The notes: a model not told the origin generated them from the sequence alone. A DNA stretch of 46,838 nt from Paenibacillus camerounensis (GCF_000723885.1 NZ_CCDG010000068.1:1-46838); one strand, 5' to 3'. Positions 8,416-18,306 are shown, counted from the stretch's first letter. Translations and numbers: made by a program.

Positions 8416-11400
8416 TTATTGTCTGGCTGAATCCTGCCACTGTGCATCTGCCGGCGGCAGCTCATCTCCTGCCGTCAGGTAGATGCGGTCTACCCGGAGC
8501 TGGGATTCACAGGCTAGAATGGACAGCGTGTGCTCACCCGGGCTAATCTCCAGATCAGAGATGTGGCACCAGTAATACACTTGAGCGGTATTATAGGTAT
8601 GCAGCACTCCACCACCAAACTGCTCCGTTAACGGCTGAACTGCACCGTCAAGCGCCAGGTAACAGGAATCCGACTGAAAGTTGTGGTGCCTGACCAGCAG
8701 CCAGGCGTGGTATTTGCCAGGTGTATGGACATCGATGCGGTAATGCATGCCCGGCGCGGCAGCAGGCTCCTCCCACTTCAAGCCCGCGTCAGCAACATGC
8801 ATCGCGAAGCCTGTTCTGCCGTTCGTCTCAGCCTGGAGGTGACTCCAGATGAGGCTGCTGTCAGCTGCTGCCGGCGTCAGATAAGCATGCTCTGAGTTCT
8901 CCAGCGCGTATTCAGCTTCAATGGCGACAACACCGTCCTGCTCGGTAAAGCTGCCTGAACCGAAAGCTTCAATAACATTCTTTTCATCCGTACGCTTCCA
9001 CAGGCTGTCATAACGCGACCTCCCCAGCTCCGTCTGAGGTTTAGGCTGGCACTTCTCGAAGATCAGATCAAACCTCTCCTCGAAAAAGGCTCTGTCCGCG
9101 TACAGGACCGGTGGGAGTGTTACTTCTTCCTTCTGCGTACTGTAAAACCCGCTGCATAGCGCCTCTACTTCTTTCCAGTCCACCTGCGGACTTTCCGCGC
9201 CGTTACCGGCGGCCTGCTGCTGGCCCAAAGCGCTGGTTGCCGGGCCCAGATTAGATTCAGCTCTCTCACCGGTATACAGGACCAGCTTGGAAATCGTTAC
9301 ATAATTATCCGCAGTATACAGCTTAAGCACATGTGTCCCGGCTTCCACATACGGCAGCTTTACCAGCAGCTTTTCCCCGTTATCCATAATGCTCCGCTGC
9401 CAGCTGCCCTTCCATTCATCATTTGTTTCCGACTCCACCAGAACCGGCTGCCCTTCATCTAAGCCTACACCGAAACGGATTCTGCCCGTAGAATTCAGTG
9501 TCAGGAAACGGTGGACTTCCAGAATATATTCCCCGCTCTGCTCCACGTAAATGTTGTACCCGACGGACGCATTGTCCCGCAGCTCCCCTTCCGGTGCCTG
9601 CCCTGCAGGATGCCAGGCCATCAGTGCAGCTCCCTCATATCTGGCCATGCCCGGCACCGTTAACCAGGCGGATTGCACCTCTCCGGCGTTATTCACGGCT
9701 TCGCTGCGGTGATGGTAGCCGTCAGCCGGAATAGACACATATCCGTCCGCTTCGATATATCCGGTGAAGCAGTCCGGCACAGGCGGAGCGCCTTCAACCT
9801 CCACCTTGACAGAGCTGACAGCGCCGTTTCTGTGATCGCGGATGACGATAAGTCCCTGCCGGCCGGCATGGGCCGAGGGCTCATGGACCGTAACCAGAAT
9901 CCGCTGCTCGGTCTGCAGCGTCCCTTCCGTATCTGAAAGAGAGATCCAGTCCCCACCCTCCTCTACCTCTAGCGTATAAGGGATACTTCCCGCACCCTGG
10001 TTGCCGAGCTCAATCCATTTCTCACGGCGGCCGTAGACCGAGAAGCGCAGGGACTCCTCCCCGTTCCAGAGGTCCGTCCGCAGCCTGCTTCCCGAGATTC
10101 GCAGCGCCGGCTTCCGTACCGGATACAGAGCAGTCGGCGGAGGCGGGAAGCTCTCGGGAGTCAGCATGCCTTCCCATTTGCCGCCGCTAAGCTTCCGGTC
10201 ATAGAAATGCAGCATCCGCCGCTTATTGTCCAGCATCTCAGCTGACAGCTCCGCATAGCGGTCAGCCGCCTGCATGTTGCCGCGCTCATAGGACAGCACA
10301 CTGCGGTCGGCGTAATAAAATTCATGGTTCGTGTAGTAAGAGGCATGGATTTTCAACAGGAGCAGCTGGAAAAAGGCGGCCTGCTCCTCCTGCGGCAGAC
10401 TGTGCAGAATGGCATTGCCCCGTCTGTAAAGCTTCTCCAGCAGCATCAGCCTGCGGCCTGCCTCATCCCCGTAAGCCGTCTGCGAGAATACGCCCGGCTG
10501 CATATGCTCGATTTTGCGCACATTGGTCGCCTGGGCAAAGGCCGTATACAGCTCTGCTGACTCAGCTCCGTGTCCGCCGGTGAAATTGGCGTTGATCCAG
10601 TGCTCTGTGAACACCTGCGGATCTTTTGTGATCCCTTCCGCTTTACCGGCTTCCCAGCCGTACCGCACAAAATACTCCAGGTCCTGCTCCACCGGCTTCA
10701 AGCCGCCGACATTCAGCACCCAGACCTTACGGATGCCCGACTCCCAGGATTTCTTCAGCTCATTGCCTGTCTGCGCCAGCGGGATGGAATTGATGAACAG
10801 ATAGCTCATTCCTGTGCCCGGAGCGGCCCAGTAGGAGCCGTGGAAGTAGAGCCCGTTCCCGCCGCAGCGGCTGCGTTCTGCTGCTGAAGGATAGCGGCGC
10901 ATATGGCCGAAGTTATCATTCGCCCAGATCAGAGTCAGATCCTCCGGCAGCTCCAGCCCCTGGTCATACAGCGACAATACCTCTTTATAGGGTACGAAGG
11001 TCTGTAGGGCCGCCAGCCCCTTTTCCTCCCCAAGCACCTCTATTAGCAGCTGCCGCTGATCCCGGACCACCTGTCCGAGCAGCTTGACCTTGGCCTCCTT
11101 CTTCTGCTCCTTGGTCAGGGTATCATCCTCATCGATAGCCCGGGTATGAAAGCCGGAATCATGAATGCCCCGCATCCCCATGGTGAAGCAGACCTCGTAA
11201 TTCCTGTTCTGCCCGATACTTTCCCGCCAGTATTCCAGCAGAATCTCCCGGTTACGCCCTTCTATCGAATAATCGTACTCGGCATCCGTGTAGCCCTTGC
11301 TTTCAAGCCAAGGCGTCCACTCATTCTGGTTGCTGCGCAGCAGCATGTCACAATGAGAGGTGCCGACAACAATGCCCATCCGTTCCGCGAGCGCACCGTT

Positions 11401-12066
11401 CTCGGGATTTCCGTTAAAATAATTGACGTGCATCGCCGGCCAGATATAGTTCGCCTTCAGGCGGAGCAGCAGCTCGAAGATATGGCTGTAGGCTACCGGC
11501 CCGATGGTGCCGTCCGGTGTATGCAGCCTGGCCCAGTCCTCCAGCTCCTCTTCATCGTTCAGGAAAATGCCGCGGTACTGGACAGAAGGCCAGTCAGCCT
11601 TACTGAAAGCTGCAGGCACACTATACGAGCCCTTGGTCTTCACCGGAACATCCGCCCAGTAATGCCAAGGGGATACACCAATTGCCTCACACAGGTCGTA
11701 GATACCGAAGATTGTACCCCGGCGGTCCGTACCCGCAATGTAGAACACACCGTCCACAGCCTGCTGGAGAAAGGCTTCCCAGCGCAAGGCTCCCGTCTCA
11801 TCCTTAATCAGTTCAAGTGGCAGCCCGGCATTCTGCAGAGCAGCTGGAAGCTGCCCGGCATTCTCCAGTGTAGCAATAATGATGGCGCATTCATGGAACT
11901 CTGCCGAAAGGACTGCCTTACAGCCGAAGACCCGCATAATGTCTGTAATCAGATTCGCGGCCGCGGTTTGTACGGCACTGTTTTCCTGTTGTGACACATA
12001 GATATGTACCGGCTTGCTGCTGTTGAACAGCTCCAGACGTTTGTCTGCTGCATGAGTTATATTCAA
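8416..12066 (-). CDS. Glycoside hydrolase family 115 xylan alpha-glucuronidase
   Basis: GH115 enzymes remove (4-O-methyl)-glucuronic acid from internal positions of xylan. The 1216-residue protein has the family's N-terminal alpha/beta domain (about 1-160), the catalytic barrel (about 165-480; YRGIFLNDEEE near 167-177, LKANYIWPAMH near 210, GTSHCDML near 243, FTMGMRGIHDSGF near 300 and WANDNFGHMRRY near 395), a helical region and a long beta-rich C-terminal part typical of the family. No signal peptide is seen, so it likely acts inside the cell on imported aldouronic oligosaccharides, although I see no sugar transporter nearby. A divergent AraC regulator suggests substrate induction. Confidence 0.9.
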   Translation of the reverse strand: MNITHAADKRLELFNSSKPVHIYVSQQENSAVQTAAANLITDIMRVFGCKAVLSAEFHECAIIIATLENAGQLPAALQNAGLPLELIKDETGALRWEAFLQQAVDGVFYIAGTDRRGTIFGIYDLCEAIGVSPWHYWADVPVKTKGSYSVPAAFSKADWPSVQYRGIFLNDEEELEDWARLHTPDGTIGPVAYSHIFELLLRLKANYIWPAMHVNYFNGNPENGALAERMGIVVGTSHCDMLLRSNQNEWTPWLESKGYTDAEYDYSIEGRNREILLEYWRESIGQNRNYEVCFTMGMRGIHDSGFHTRAIDEDDTLTKEQKKEAKVKLLGQVVRDQRQLLIEVLGEEKGLAALQTFVPYKEVLSLYDQGLELPEDLTLIWANDNFGHMRRYPSAAERSRCGGNGLYFHGSYWAAPGTGMSYLFINSIPLAQTGNELKKSWESGIRKVWVLNVGGLKPVEQDLEYFVRYGWEAGKAEGITKDPQVFTEHWINANFTGGHGAESAELYTAFAQATNVRKIEHMQPGVFSQTAYGDEAGRRLMLLEKLYRRGNAILHSLPQEEQAAFFQLLLLKIHASYYTNHEFYYADRSVLSYERGNMQAADRYAELSAEMLDNKRRMLHFYDRKLSGGKWEGMLTPESFPPPPTALYPVRKPALRISGSRLRTDLWNGEESLRFSVYGRREKWIELGNQGAGSIPYTLEVEEGGDWISLSDTEGTLQTEQRILVTVHEPSAHAGRQGLIVIRDHRNGAVSSVKVEVEGAPPVPDCFTGYIEADGYVSIPADGYHHRSEAVNNAGEVQSAWLTVPGMARYEGAALMAWHPAGQAPEGELRDNASVGYNIYVEQSGEYILEVHRFLTLNSTGRIRFGVGLDEGQPVLVESETNDEWKGSWQRSIMDNGEKLLVKLPYVEAGTHVLKLYTADNYVTISKLVLYTGERAESNLGPATSALGQQQAAGNGAESPQVDWKEVEALCSGFYSTQKEEVTLPPVLYADRAFFEERFDLIFEKCQPKPQTELGRSRYDSLWKRTDEKNVIEAFGSGSFTEQDGVVAIEAEYALENSEHAYLTPAAADSSLIWSHLQAETNGRTGFAMHVADAGLKWEEPAAAPGMHYRIDVHTPGKYHAWLLVRHHNFQSDSCYLALDGAVQPLTEQFGGGVLHTYNTAQVYYWCHISDLEISPGEHTLSILACESQLRVDRIYLTAGDELPPADAQWQDSARQ

Positions 12067-12133
12067 AGTATATTAGCCTCCTAATTGCTGGCGGCACGGT
12101 GGGCTGCCTGCTTTCTGTGGGTTAACTATACCT

Positions 12134-12164
12134 CAACATATAACAACAATCTTATATTATGTTG
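12134..12164. promoter_or_regulatory. Inverted repeat, candidate AraC operator
   Basis: CAACATA at 12134-12140 and TATGTTG at 12158-12164 are perfect inverted arms, with further partial symmetry (ATAA / TTAT) inside. They lie midway in the 151-bp spacer between the divergent GH115 and AraC genes and overlap the proposed -35 of the AraC promoter. Binding is inferred. Confidence 0.5.
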
Positions 12165-12189
12165 CTTTTATCGCTGTTTGTTGTACTAT
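12162..12189 (+). promoter_or_regulatory. Candidate sigma-A promoter of the AraC regulator gene
   Basis: TTGCTT and TACTAT separated by 16 bases, 28 bp before the ATG of the regulator. Its -35 overlaps the inverted repeat at 12134-12164, which would permit autoregulation. Confidence 0.5.
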
Positions 12190-12217
12190 ATTGCTATAAA
12201 AGACGGAGGTTAAATCC

Positions 12218-13030
12218 ATGGGCGCCGATCTGTTCGTTCCGCATCCTTTATTCTATATTGAATACATGAAGCATGACGCCGGGCACCGGATGCCGGGTGT
12301 TCATTACCATAACTGCTACGAGCTGTACATCCTGGAAGAAGGTCATCATAATATGCTGATCCATGACTCGGTGCTGACGCTGGCGGTGCATGATACGGCG
12401 CTGTTCAAGCCCAATCTGTTCCACCAGAGCTACCGGAATAACAGCTGCGCCAGAACCTGCCTATATTTCACAGACCGGTTTCTGCGGATGTATTTTACGG
12501 AAAAGGCCGTCACCTCTCTGCTGGGCTGCTTCGACAGAGGCGTCATATCCATTGACAGGGAACTGTTCCCCCGGGTCAAAAAGCTGCTGCTCCTGCTTGA
12601 GAAGGAGGATGTCATGGATAGCAGCAACCGGATTTTCATCTATCTGGCTGAAATACTGGACATTCTGAATCAGAGCAAAAGCGCGCCAAGAACCGCACAG
12701 ACCACGGCCTCTCCCGATCAGATCGACCTGATTCTCTCTTACATCAACCAGAATTATGCTACGATCCGCAAAATCGAAGAGATCGCCGGACAATTCTACA
12801 TCTCCAAATACTATCTGTGCCACATCTTTAAGGAAGCCACCGGACTTACCCTCGTCCATTATATTAACAACATCAGAATCCAGCATGCCTGCAACATGCT
12901 CGTTAATACCGGCCGCTCCATCCTGGAAATCGGGCTGGCCTGCGGGTTCAATTCCTCCATGTATTTCTGCAAAACCTTCAAGCAGGCGCTGAACGTAACG
13001 CCGAGCGAATTCCGGAGGAACGCGCAGTAA
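12218..13030 (+). CDS. AraC family transcriptional regulator
   Basis: A 270-residue regulator with an N-terminal cupin-like ligand-binding domain (about 1-150; VHYHNCYELYILEEGHH near 28-44) and a C-terminal pair of helix-turn-helix motifs (about 168-265; YISKYYLCHIFKEATGLT and the signature ending SMYFCKTFKQALNVTPSEFR). GGAGG precedes the ATG. It is divergent from the GH115 gene, so it most likely activates that gene in response to a xylan-derived sugar; the ligand is inferred from context only. Confidence 0.9.
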   Translation: MGADLFVPHPLFYIEYMKHDAGHRMPGVHYHNCYELYILEEGHHNMLIHDSVLTLAVHDTALFKPNLFHQSYRNNSCARTCLYFTDRFLRMYFTEKAVTSLLGCFDRGVISIDRELFPRVKKLLLLLEKEDVMDSSNRIFIYLAEILDILNQSKSAPRTAQTTASPDQIDLILSYINQNYATIRKIEEIAGQFYISKYYLCHIFKEATGLTLVHYINNIRIQHACNMLVNTGRSILEIGLACGFNSSMYFCKTFKQALNVTPSEFRRNAQ

Positions 13031-13048
13031 CTGTTGCGGATTTGTATA

Positions 13049-13094
13049 AAAAAGAGCAGCCCTTTCCCTCACGGGAAGAAAGGCTGCTCTCTTT
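13049..13094. terminator. Bidirectional terminator between AraC gene and oppF
   Basis: AGAGCAGCC at 13053-13061 and GGCTGCTCT at 13082-13090 form a long stem flanked by A-rich sequence on the left and CTTTGTTG on the right. It serves the convergent AraC and transporter transcripts. Confidence 0.85.
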
Positions 13095-13126
13095 GTTGTG
13101 ACCGGCTTGCTATATGGCACAGCCGG

Positions 13127-14089
13127 TTAATATAAGTGGCAGGACACCTGATGGCCCGTGTCCAGCGCACGCAGCACCGGTGCCTCCGACTTGCATCTGT
13201 CCATGGCATATGGACATCGCGGGTGGAAGGCGCAGCCGGTTGGCGGCGTCTCCGGGTTCGGCACGTCGCCGGTCAGGACGATCCGCTGCTTTTTCTGGCC
13301 CGGATTCGGCACAGGGACAGCGGACATCAGCGCCTGCGTGTACGGATGCAGCGGCTTCGCGAACAGCTCCTTGGTCGGGGCCAGCTCGACAACCCGGCCA
13401 AGATACATTACGGCTACGCGGTCGCTGATAAATTTCACGACGGACAGATCGTGGGAAATGAACATATAGGTAAGGCCGTATTGCTCCTGCAGATCCTGCA
13501 TCAGATTCAGCACCTGGGCCTGGATGGACACATCCAGCGCCGATACCGGCTCGTCGCAGACAATGAATTTCGGATTCAGTGCGAGCGCCCGGGCAATCCC
13601 GATCCGCTGCCGCTGGCCGCCGGAGAATTCATGGGGAAAGCGGTGGGCCTGATAAGGGGACAGGCCCACCACCTCCATCAGCTGCTCGACACGGCTTTTC
13701 AGCTCGCCGGAGGGTACGGAACCATGGGTCCGCAGCGGTTCCTCCAGAATACGCTGGACAGTCCAGCGCGGGTCAAGCGAAGCATAAGGGTCCTGGAATA
13801 CCATTTGCATATCGGTCCGGAAGCGGCGCAGCTGCTCTGTGTTCAGGCTGCGCACATCTGTGCCGCCAAACATAATCTCGCCTTCAGTCGGTTCAATCAG
13901 CCGCAGGATGGCCCGGCCGGTCGTGGACTTGCCGCAGCCGGACTCGCCGACGACAGCCAGCGTTTCGCCCTGCTCGACGGATAAAGTGATCCCGTCCACA
14001 GCTTTGACAGCACCGACCTGCTTTCCGAAGAAGCCCTTGCGGACCGGGTAATGCTTTTTCAGATTACGAACCTCAAGTAATGTGCTCAT
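13127..14089 (-). CDS. Oligopeptide/dipeptide ABC transporter ATP-binding protein (OppF/DppF type)
   Basis: Second ATPase of the peptide importer. Walker A GESGCGKST (about residues 48-56), Q-loop FQDPYASLDP, signature FSGGQRQRIGIARAL (about 153) and Walker B CDEPVSALD are all present. The C-terminal extension with spaced Cys (CAFHPRCPYAMDRC) is typical of peptide-importer ATPases and often binds an Fe-S cluster. The ATG at 14087-14089 overlaps the oppD stop as ATGA and has GGAGGAGGGAG upstream. Last gene of the operon. Confidence 0.93.
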   Translation of the reverse strand: MSTLLEVRNLKKHYPVRKGFFGKQVGAVKAVDGITLSVEQGETLAVVGESGCGKSTTGRAILRLIEPTEGEIMFGGTDVRSLNTEQLRRFRTDMQMVFQDPYASLDPRWTVQRILEEPLRTHGSVPSGELKSRVEQLMEVVGLSPYQAHRFPHEFSGGQRQRIGIARALALNPKFIVCDEPVSALDVSIQAQVLNLMQDLQEQYGLTYMFISHDLSVVKFISDRVAVMYLGRVVELAPTKELFAKPLHPYTQALMSAVPVPNPGQKKQRIVLTGDVPNPETPPTGCAFHPRCPYAMDRCKSEAPVLRALDTGHQVSCHLY

Positions 14090-15063
14090 AGGACTCCCTC
14101 CTCCTGCAATAGACACCGGCAGGTATGGCCCGGCTGGATTTCTACCAGCTCCGGACGTTCCGTCAGGCAGCGGTCAACCGCCACCGGACAGCGCGGCGCG
14201 AACCGGCAGCCTGCCGGCAGGTTCGCCGGATTCGGCACCTGGCCGGGAATCGAGGTCAAGCGCTCGCTGTCTCCGGCAAGCTGAGGCAGCGAAGCCAGCA
14301 GTCCGCGGGTATACGGATGCAGCGGTGTACTGTATAAGGTGGCGACATCTGTCTCTTCAACGATCTGGCCGGCATACATGATGACAACCCGGTCGCACAT
14401 CTCGGCTACGACGCCGAGGTCATGGGTGATCATCAGGATGGACATGCCTTCCTTCTCCTGCAGCTCGCGCATCAGATCAAGAATCTGCGCCTGAATCGTT
14501 ACGTCGAGCGCCGTTGTCGGCTCATCGGCGATCAGCAGCTGGGGACTACAGACCATCGCCATCGCGATCATCACGCGCTGGCGCATCCCGCCGGAGAGCT
14601 GGTGGGCATACTGCTCGGCAATCTTTTCCGGACGGGGAATCCCGACCTTGCGCAGCATTTCAATCGCCCGTTCGCTCGCTTCCTTCTTCCCCAGCTTCAG
14701 ATGGTAACGGGCCGACTCGGAAATCTGCCGCCCGATCTTGAATACCGGATTGAGTGAGGTCATCGGCTCCTGAAAAATCATCGCAATCCGGTTGCCGCGG
14801 ATATTCCGGACCTCTTTATCCGGCATCTCCAGCATATCCTTGCCCTCAAAACGGATATGGCCGGAGGCGATCCGGCTGATCCGCTTAGGCAGGAGCTGCA
14901 TAATCGACAGCGAGGTGATGCTTTTGCCGCAGCCGGATTCACCTACAATCCCAAGCGTCTCCCCTTTGCGCACTGACAGACTGATGCCGTCCACCGCGCG
15001 GATTGTACCCGCCGCTGTTTTGAACTCGGTGCATAGCCCTGATACTTCCAGCAGTTCTGCCAT
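14086..15063 (-). CDS. Oligopeptide/dipeptide ABC transporter ATP-binding protein (OppD/DppD type)
   Basis: First ATPase of the importer, 325 residues. Walker A GESGCGKSI (about residues 38-46), Q-loop FQEPMTSLNP, signature LSGGMRQRVMIAMAM, Walker B IADEPTTALD and the C-terminal Cys-rich motif (CRFAPRCPVAVDRC) are present. AAAGGAGGGG precedes the ATG. It is translationally coupled to the oppF-type gene. The 104-bp gap to the M20 gene upstream holds no terminator. Confidence 0.93.
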   Translation of the reverse strand: MAELLEVSGLCTEFKTAAGTIRAVDGISLSVRKGETLGIVGESGCGKSITSLSIMQLLPKRISRIASGHIRFEGKDMLEMPDKEVRNIRGNRIAMIFQEPMTSLNPVFKIGRQISESARYHLKLGKKEASERAIEMLRKVGIPRPEKIAEQYAHQLSGGMRQRVMIAMAMVCSPQLLIADEPTTALDVTIQAQILDLMRELQEKEGMSILMITHDLGVVAEMCDRVVIMYAGQIVEETDVATLYSTPLHPYTRGLLASLPQLAGDSERLTSIPGQVPNPANLPAGCRFAPRCPVAVDRCLTERPELVEIQPGHTCRCLLQEEGVL

Positions 15064-15167
15064 GATTGCCCCTCCTTTATGTCTGTATACCGCTTATATT
15101 TTGGGATTAACGTGACTCCAGACACTTTTCCCTTAATTTAAATTTCCAAGTTCAATCTATACGCTCA

Positions 15168-16448
15168 TTATTTGCTTTCTTCCACGCCTAAATATTTGAG
15201 CGCAGTGAGCGCATAGACTTTAGCACACTGGATGATCTGCCAGACCGGCGCTTTTTCATTGAAGTTATGAATGGTTGACAGCTCAGCCGGCCCGTATTGC
15301 AGCACCGGAATGTTATGAGTCCGGAAATGACGTGCATCGCTTGAAGCCCATTGCAGTACACCGTAGGCTTCCTCTCCGCTGACTTCGCAGATGCTCTGTA
15401 CCAGATCACTGACAACCGGCTCCTCGGGAGCTGTCCAGTTGGCGTTGCCCTGGAAGCCGAAGCCCTTTACCTCCGATTCAATGCCAGCTTCAAGCAGCAG
15501 GGACCGGGCACGGTCCAGCACATCACGGTAATCTACACCGAACGGTACACGGGAATCGACCTGGATTGTGCAGCGGTCCGCCACAACGTTCACCTTGGTT
15601 CCGCCTTGAATGGTCCCGATATTCACCGTTACATGATCGAACACCTGATAAGCAACTTCACCGTATTCTTCGCGCTGCTTCACATAGTCCTGCGAGATGC
15701 GGATGATCTCCTTGACTTCCTCCGGAATATCCGGCTTGATGTCCCATAGACGCTGCAGGGCTTCAATCCCTTTGGCTGCCTTAACGATTGCGCTGTCCCC
15801 GACGACCGGCGACAGGCTGCCGTGGCCCGGCGTGCCTTCTACAGTGAATTCGAACCAGCAGCTGCCCTTCTGCCCGATGGTCGGATTCAGCGGACCGGAC
15901 GGCTCGGCGATAACTGCCGCCGTTCCAGAGATCAGACCGCGCTCCAGTACCCAAGGCACGCCCAGATGGCCGCCGGTCTCCTCGTCCGGAACGATCAGCA
16001 GTGACAGGTCGCCTTTTAGCGGAACACCCAGCTTGGCCAGCAGTGCTGTTGCATAGATAAGTCCGGCCAGCCCTGCTTTCATATCGGAGGCCCCTCTGCC
16101 GAGCAGATAACCGTCAACAATGTCGCCGCAGAACGGATCAAAGTCCCAGCGGGAAAGGTCACCGGCAGGAACAACGTCAGTGTGACCGCAGAAAATCAGA
16201 TTTTTGCCGGACGGCTCCTCCGCCCCCGAACTCAGAGTAGAAACGAGATTCAGCATGGTATCGGTAGCCGGGTGAATGGCCGTGTCAATGCCGGCTTCTT
16301 TTAAATAATTGATAATAAAAGCGCTGATGTCGCGTGAATCGCCCGGCGGGTTCTCCGAAGGAAAACGGATCAGCTGTGAGCACAGCTCCAGGAGCTGGTC
16401 CTGCTCATCGTCAATCGCCTGCAGTATCTTGCTTTTCCAGTCTGTCAT
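15168..16448 (-). CDS. M20 family metallopeptidase (ArgE/DapE/carboxypeptidase type)
   Basis: Di-zinc amidohydrolase of 426 residues. Metal-site motifs are GHTDVVPAGD (His and Asp), GRGASDMKAG (bridging Asp), PDEETGG (catalytic and ligand Glu) and a C-terminal ligand His in STIHNFNE. A dimerisation domain lies between (about 195-310; TVEGTPGHGS). The ATG at 16446-16448 has AAAGGAG upstream; an in-frame start 30 codons earlier would run through the palindromic element. It sits inside the transporter operon between binding protein and ATPases, so it most likely hydrolyses the imported substrate. N-acyl amino acids and dipeptides are both possible. Confidence 0.9.
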   Translation of the reverse strand: MTDWKSKILQAIDDEQDQLLELCSQLIRFPSENPPGDSRDISAFIINYLKEAGIDTAIHPATDTMLNLVSTLSSGAEEPSGKNLIFCGHTDVVPAGDLSRWDFDPFCGDIVDGYLLGRGASDMKAGLAGLIYATALLAKLGVPLKGDLSLLIVPDEETGGHLGVPWVLERGLISGTAAVIAEPSGPLNPTIGQKGSCWFEFTVEGTPGHGSLSPVVGDSAIVKAAKGIEALQRLWDIKPDIPEEVKEIIRISQDYVKQREEYGEVAYQVFDHVTVNIGTIQGGTKVNVVADRCTIQVDSRVPFGVDYRDVLDRARSLLLEAGIESEVKGFGFQGNANWTAPEEPVVSDLVQSICEVSGEEAYGVLQWASSDARHFRTHNIPVLQYGPAELSTIHNFNEKAPVWQIIQCAKVYALTALKYLGVEESK

Positions 16449-16493
16449 TGCCTGTTGTGCTCCTTTAATATGAATTTGTGAAATAGAGCAGGC

Positions 16494-16533
16494 AGAAACG
16501 GCTGTACCGCCCTTTAGAGGACGGTACCGTTTC
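16494..16533. repeat. Dispersed palindromic element, copy 2
   Basis: Inverted repeat: AGAAACGGCTGTACCG pairs with CGGTACCGTTTC around a short loop. It lies between the binding-protein stop and the M20 start. No T-run follows on either strand. In the mRNA it could stabilise the binding-protein message upstream and lower expression of the genes downstream; that is inference. Confidence 0.7.
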
Positions 16534-16544
16534 AGCAAGCCTTC

Positions 16545-18146
16545 TTATTGTTCAAACGACAGCGGGTAGAAGCGGATCACTTCATCCGGGTAGAACGCAT
16601 AACCGCTAATCTTGTTGCTCATGCCGACAATGCGGTTATATTCGTACAGGTACGCCCAAGGCGCTTCCGTTGTAATGATCTCCTGTGCCTGCTCGTAGAG
16701 CGCCGTCCGCTTGGCAGCATCTGTCTCAACGTTGGCTTCTTCCCACAGCTTGTCTACTTCAGCATTGCTGTAGTTGATGTAGTTGGAAGAACCTTTGCCG
16801 TATAGCAGGAATCCAAGGTGATAGCCAGGGTCATTGACAAAAGAGGTCCATTTCGAGATGTAAGAGGTCAGATTATTCGTTTTCTGCTGTTCAAGGAACT
16901 GGGCGCGGGCCAGCTTATTGATGTTCATCGTTACGCCGATCTTCGCCAGCTCAGCCTGAATCAGCACCGCATCATCCTCCCAGTCATCGAACCCGGAGCC
17001 CAGCGTGAAGTCAAAGGCAAATCCGTCAGCATAGCCGGCTTCAGCCAGCAGCTCTTTTGCTTTATCAAGGTTGTGCTCATAGACGAAGCCTGCATCAGTG
17101 AAGCCCGGTGTGTTGCTCGCAACAGAGCTCTTCATCTGTTTGGCCTGTCCGTACATAACGCCGCTCAGCAGCTCATTGTATGGGATCGCATAGTTGATCG
17201 CCTGGCGGACTTTTACGTTGTCAAAGGGCTTCACATTGTTATTCATTGCGAAGAAGAGAATCCGGTTACTCGCGTTGGAAGCGACCGTCAGGTCCGTGTT
17301 GCTCTCAAGGGAAGCTACATCCTTAGGAGGGATCTCGATCGCCATGTCCACATCGCCCTTATCGAGCAGGAGCACACGGTTGGAGGCTTCCTTAGTGAAT
17401 TTCATAGTAACCTTGCTGAGGCTTGGCGCACCCTGCCAGTACTGCTCGTTTGCGGTAAAGATTGCTTCCGTTGCCGGGTCCCATTTCTCAAGGGTGAACG
17501 GTCCGGAGCCTGCTGCATTTGTCTTCAGATAGTCTGCACCCTGCGCTTCAACAACCTTCTGATCCACGATGGAGAAGGTATACATCGCAATGATCTGCAG
17601 GAAATTATGATTGGCATTAGTCAGTGTCACTTCAACTGTGGAAGCATCCACTACAGTCACTGACTTAATTGCGGCCATTCCATAGAGGAAGCTGCCGGAG
17701 CTGGAGTTGGCTACACGGTCAAAAGAATACGCAACCGCTTCGGCATCCACCGGATTGCCGCTCTGGAACGTCACGCCTTGCTTCAACTTGAAGGTATACA
17801 CGGTATTGTCATCCGACACTTCCCAGCTCTCAGCCAGCATCGGCTGTATATCTTCGGTGTTGGCGATATCAGCGCCGTCTTCGGTTTTGATGCCATAGGT
17901 GACCAGCTGATCATAAGCGGCAAGTACGAGTGTATCGGAGGTAAGGTCATTGGCTTCCGCCGGGTCAAGCGTAGTGCCGCCTTCGGAATAGGCAACCGTC
18001 AGGTTGCTTTTGACAGCAGGGGCAGATGTTCCTGTATTCCCTGTAGCCGCTGTAGAAGCGGGGTTCGTCGGATTGGCGCTGCTTGCACAGCCGGCGAGCA
18101 TGATGGAAAAAGCAACGAGCGTGGACATCAGTTTGAATCTTTTCAT
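16545..18146 (-). CDS. Peptide ABC transporter substrate-binding lipoprotein (family 5)
   Basis: Extracellular solute-binding protein of 533 residues. The signal peptide ends in the lipobox LAGC (Cys19), so the mature protein is a lipoprotein. A Ser/Thr/Ala-rich linker (about 20-45) precedes the family 5 (OppA/DppA) fold, with the characteristic LTVAYSEGGTTLDPAEAND start and WEVSDDNTVYTFKLKQGVTF motif. GGAGG lies eight bases before the ATG. It is third in the operon after the permeases, followed by the M20 peptidase. The ligand cannot be read from the sequence. Confidence 0.93.
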   Translation of the reverse strand: MKRFKLMSTLVAFSIMLAGCASSANPTNPASTAATGNTGTSAPAVKSNLTVAYSEGGTTLDPAEANDLTSDTLVLAAYDQLVTYGIKTEDGADIANTEDIQPMLAESWEVSDDNTVYTFKLKQGVTFQSGNPVDAEAVAYSFDRVANSSSGSFLYGMAAIKSVTVVDASTVEVTLTNANHNFLQIIAMYTFSIVDQKVVEAQGADYLKTNAAGSGPFTLEKWDPATEAIFTANEQYWQGAPSLSKVTMKFTKEASNRVLLLDKGDVDMAIEIPPKDVASLESNTDLTVASNASNRILFFAMNNNVKPFDNVKVRQAINYAIPYNELLSGVMYGQAKQMKSSVASNTPGFTDAGFVYEHNLDKAKELLAEAGYADGFAFDFTLGSGFDDWEDDAVLIQAELAKIGVTMNINKLARAQFLEQQKTNNLTSYISKWTSFVNDPGYHLGFLLYGKGSSNYINYSNAEVDKLWEEANVETDAAKRTALYEQAQEIITTEAPWAYLYEYNRIVGMSNKISGYAFYPDEVIRFYPLSFEQ

Positions 18147-18306
18147 CAGTAATTCCTCCCTTTTCTATATCCTGCCTGCAAAATAACACTGGTGCTGCTT
18201 CTGATCATACGCCGCTGGCGGCCGGGTAGTGCACCATGCCATTGGCTTCCCTGATCTATATTTACCGGGATTCAGCGGAGCCGGGAGTACCTCCCCATGC
18301 TCTGCT

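Noticed and set aside
11146..11994. 282-codon plus-strand frame opposite the GH115 gene, and similar long antisense frames opposite pucR, the binding protein and dacF
   Set aside because: All lie opposite clearly identified genes and have the biased composition expected of shadows in GC-rich coding sequence.
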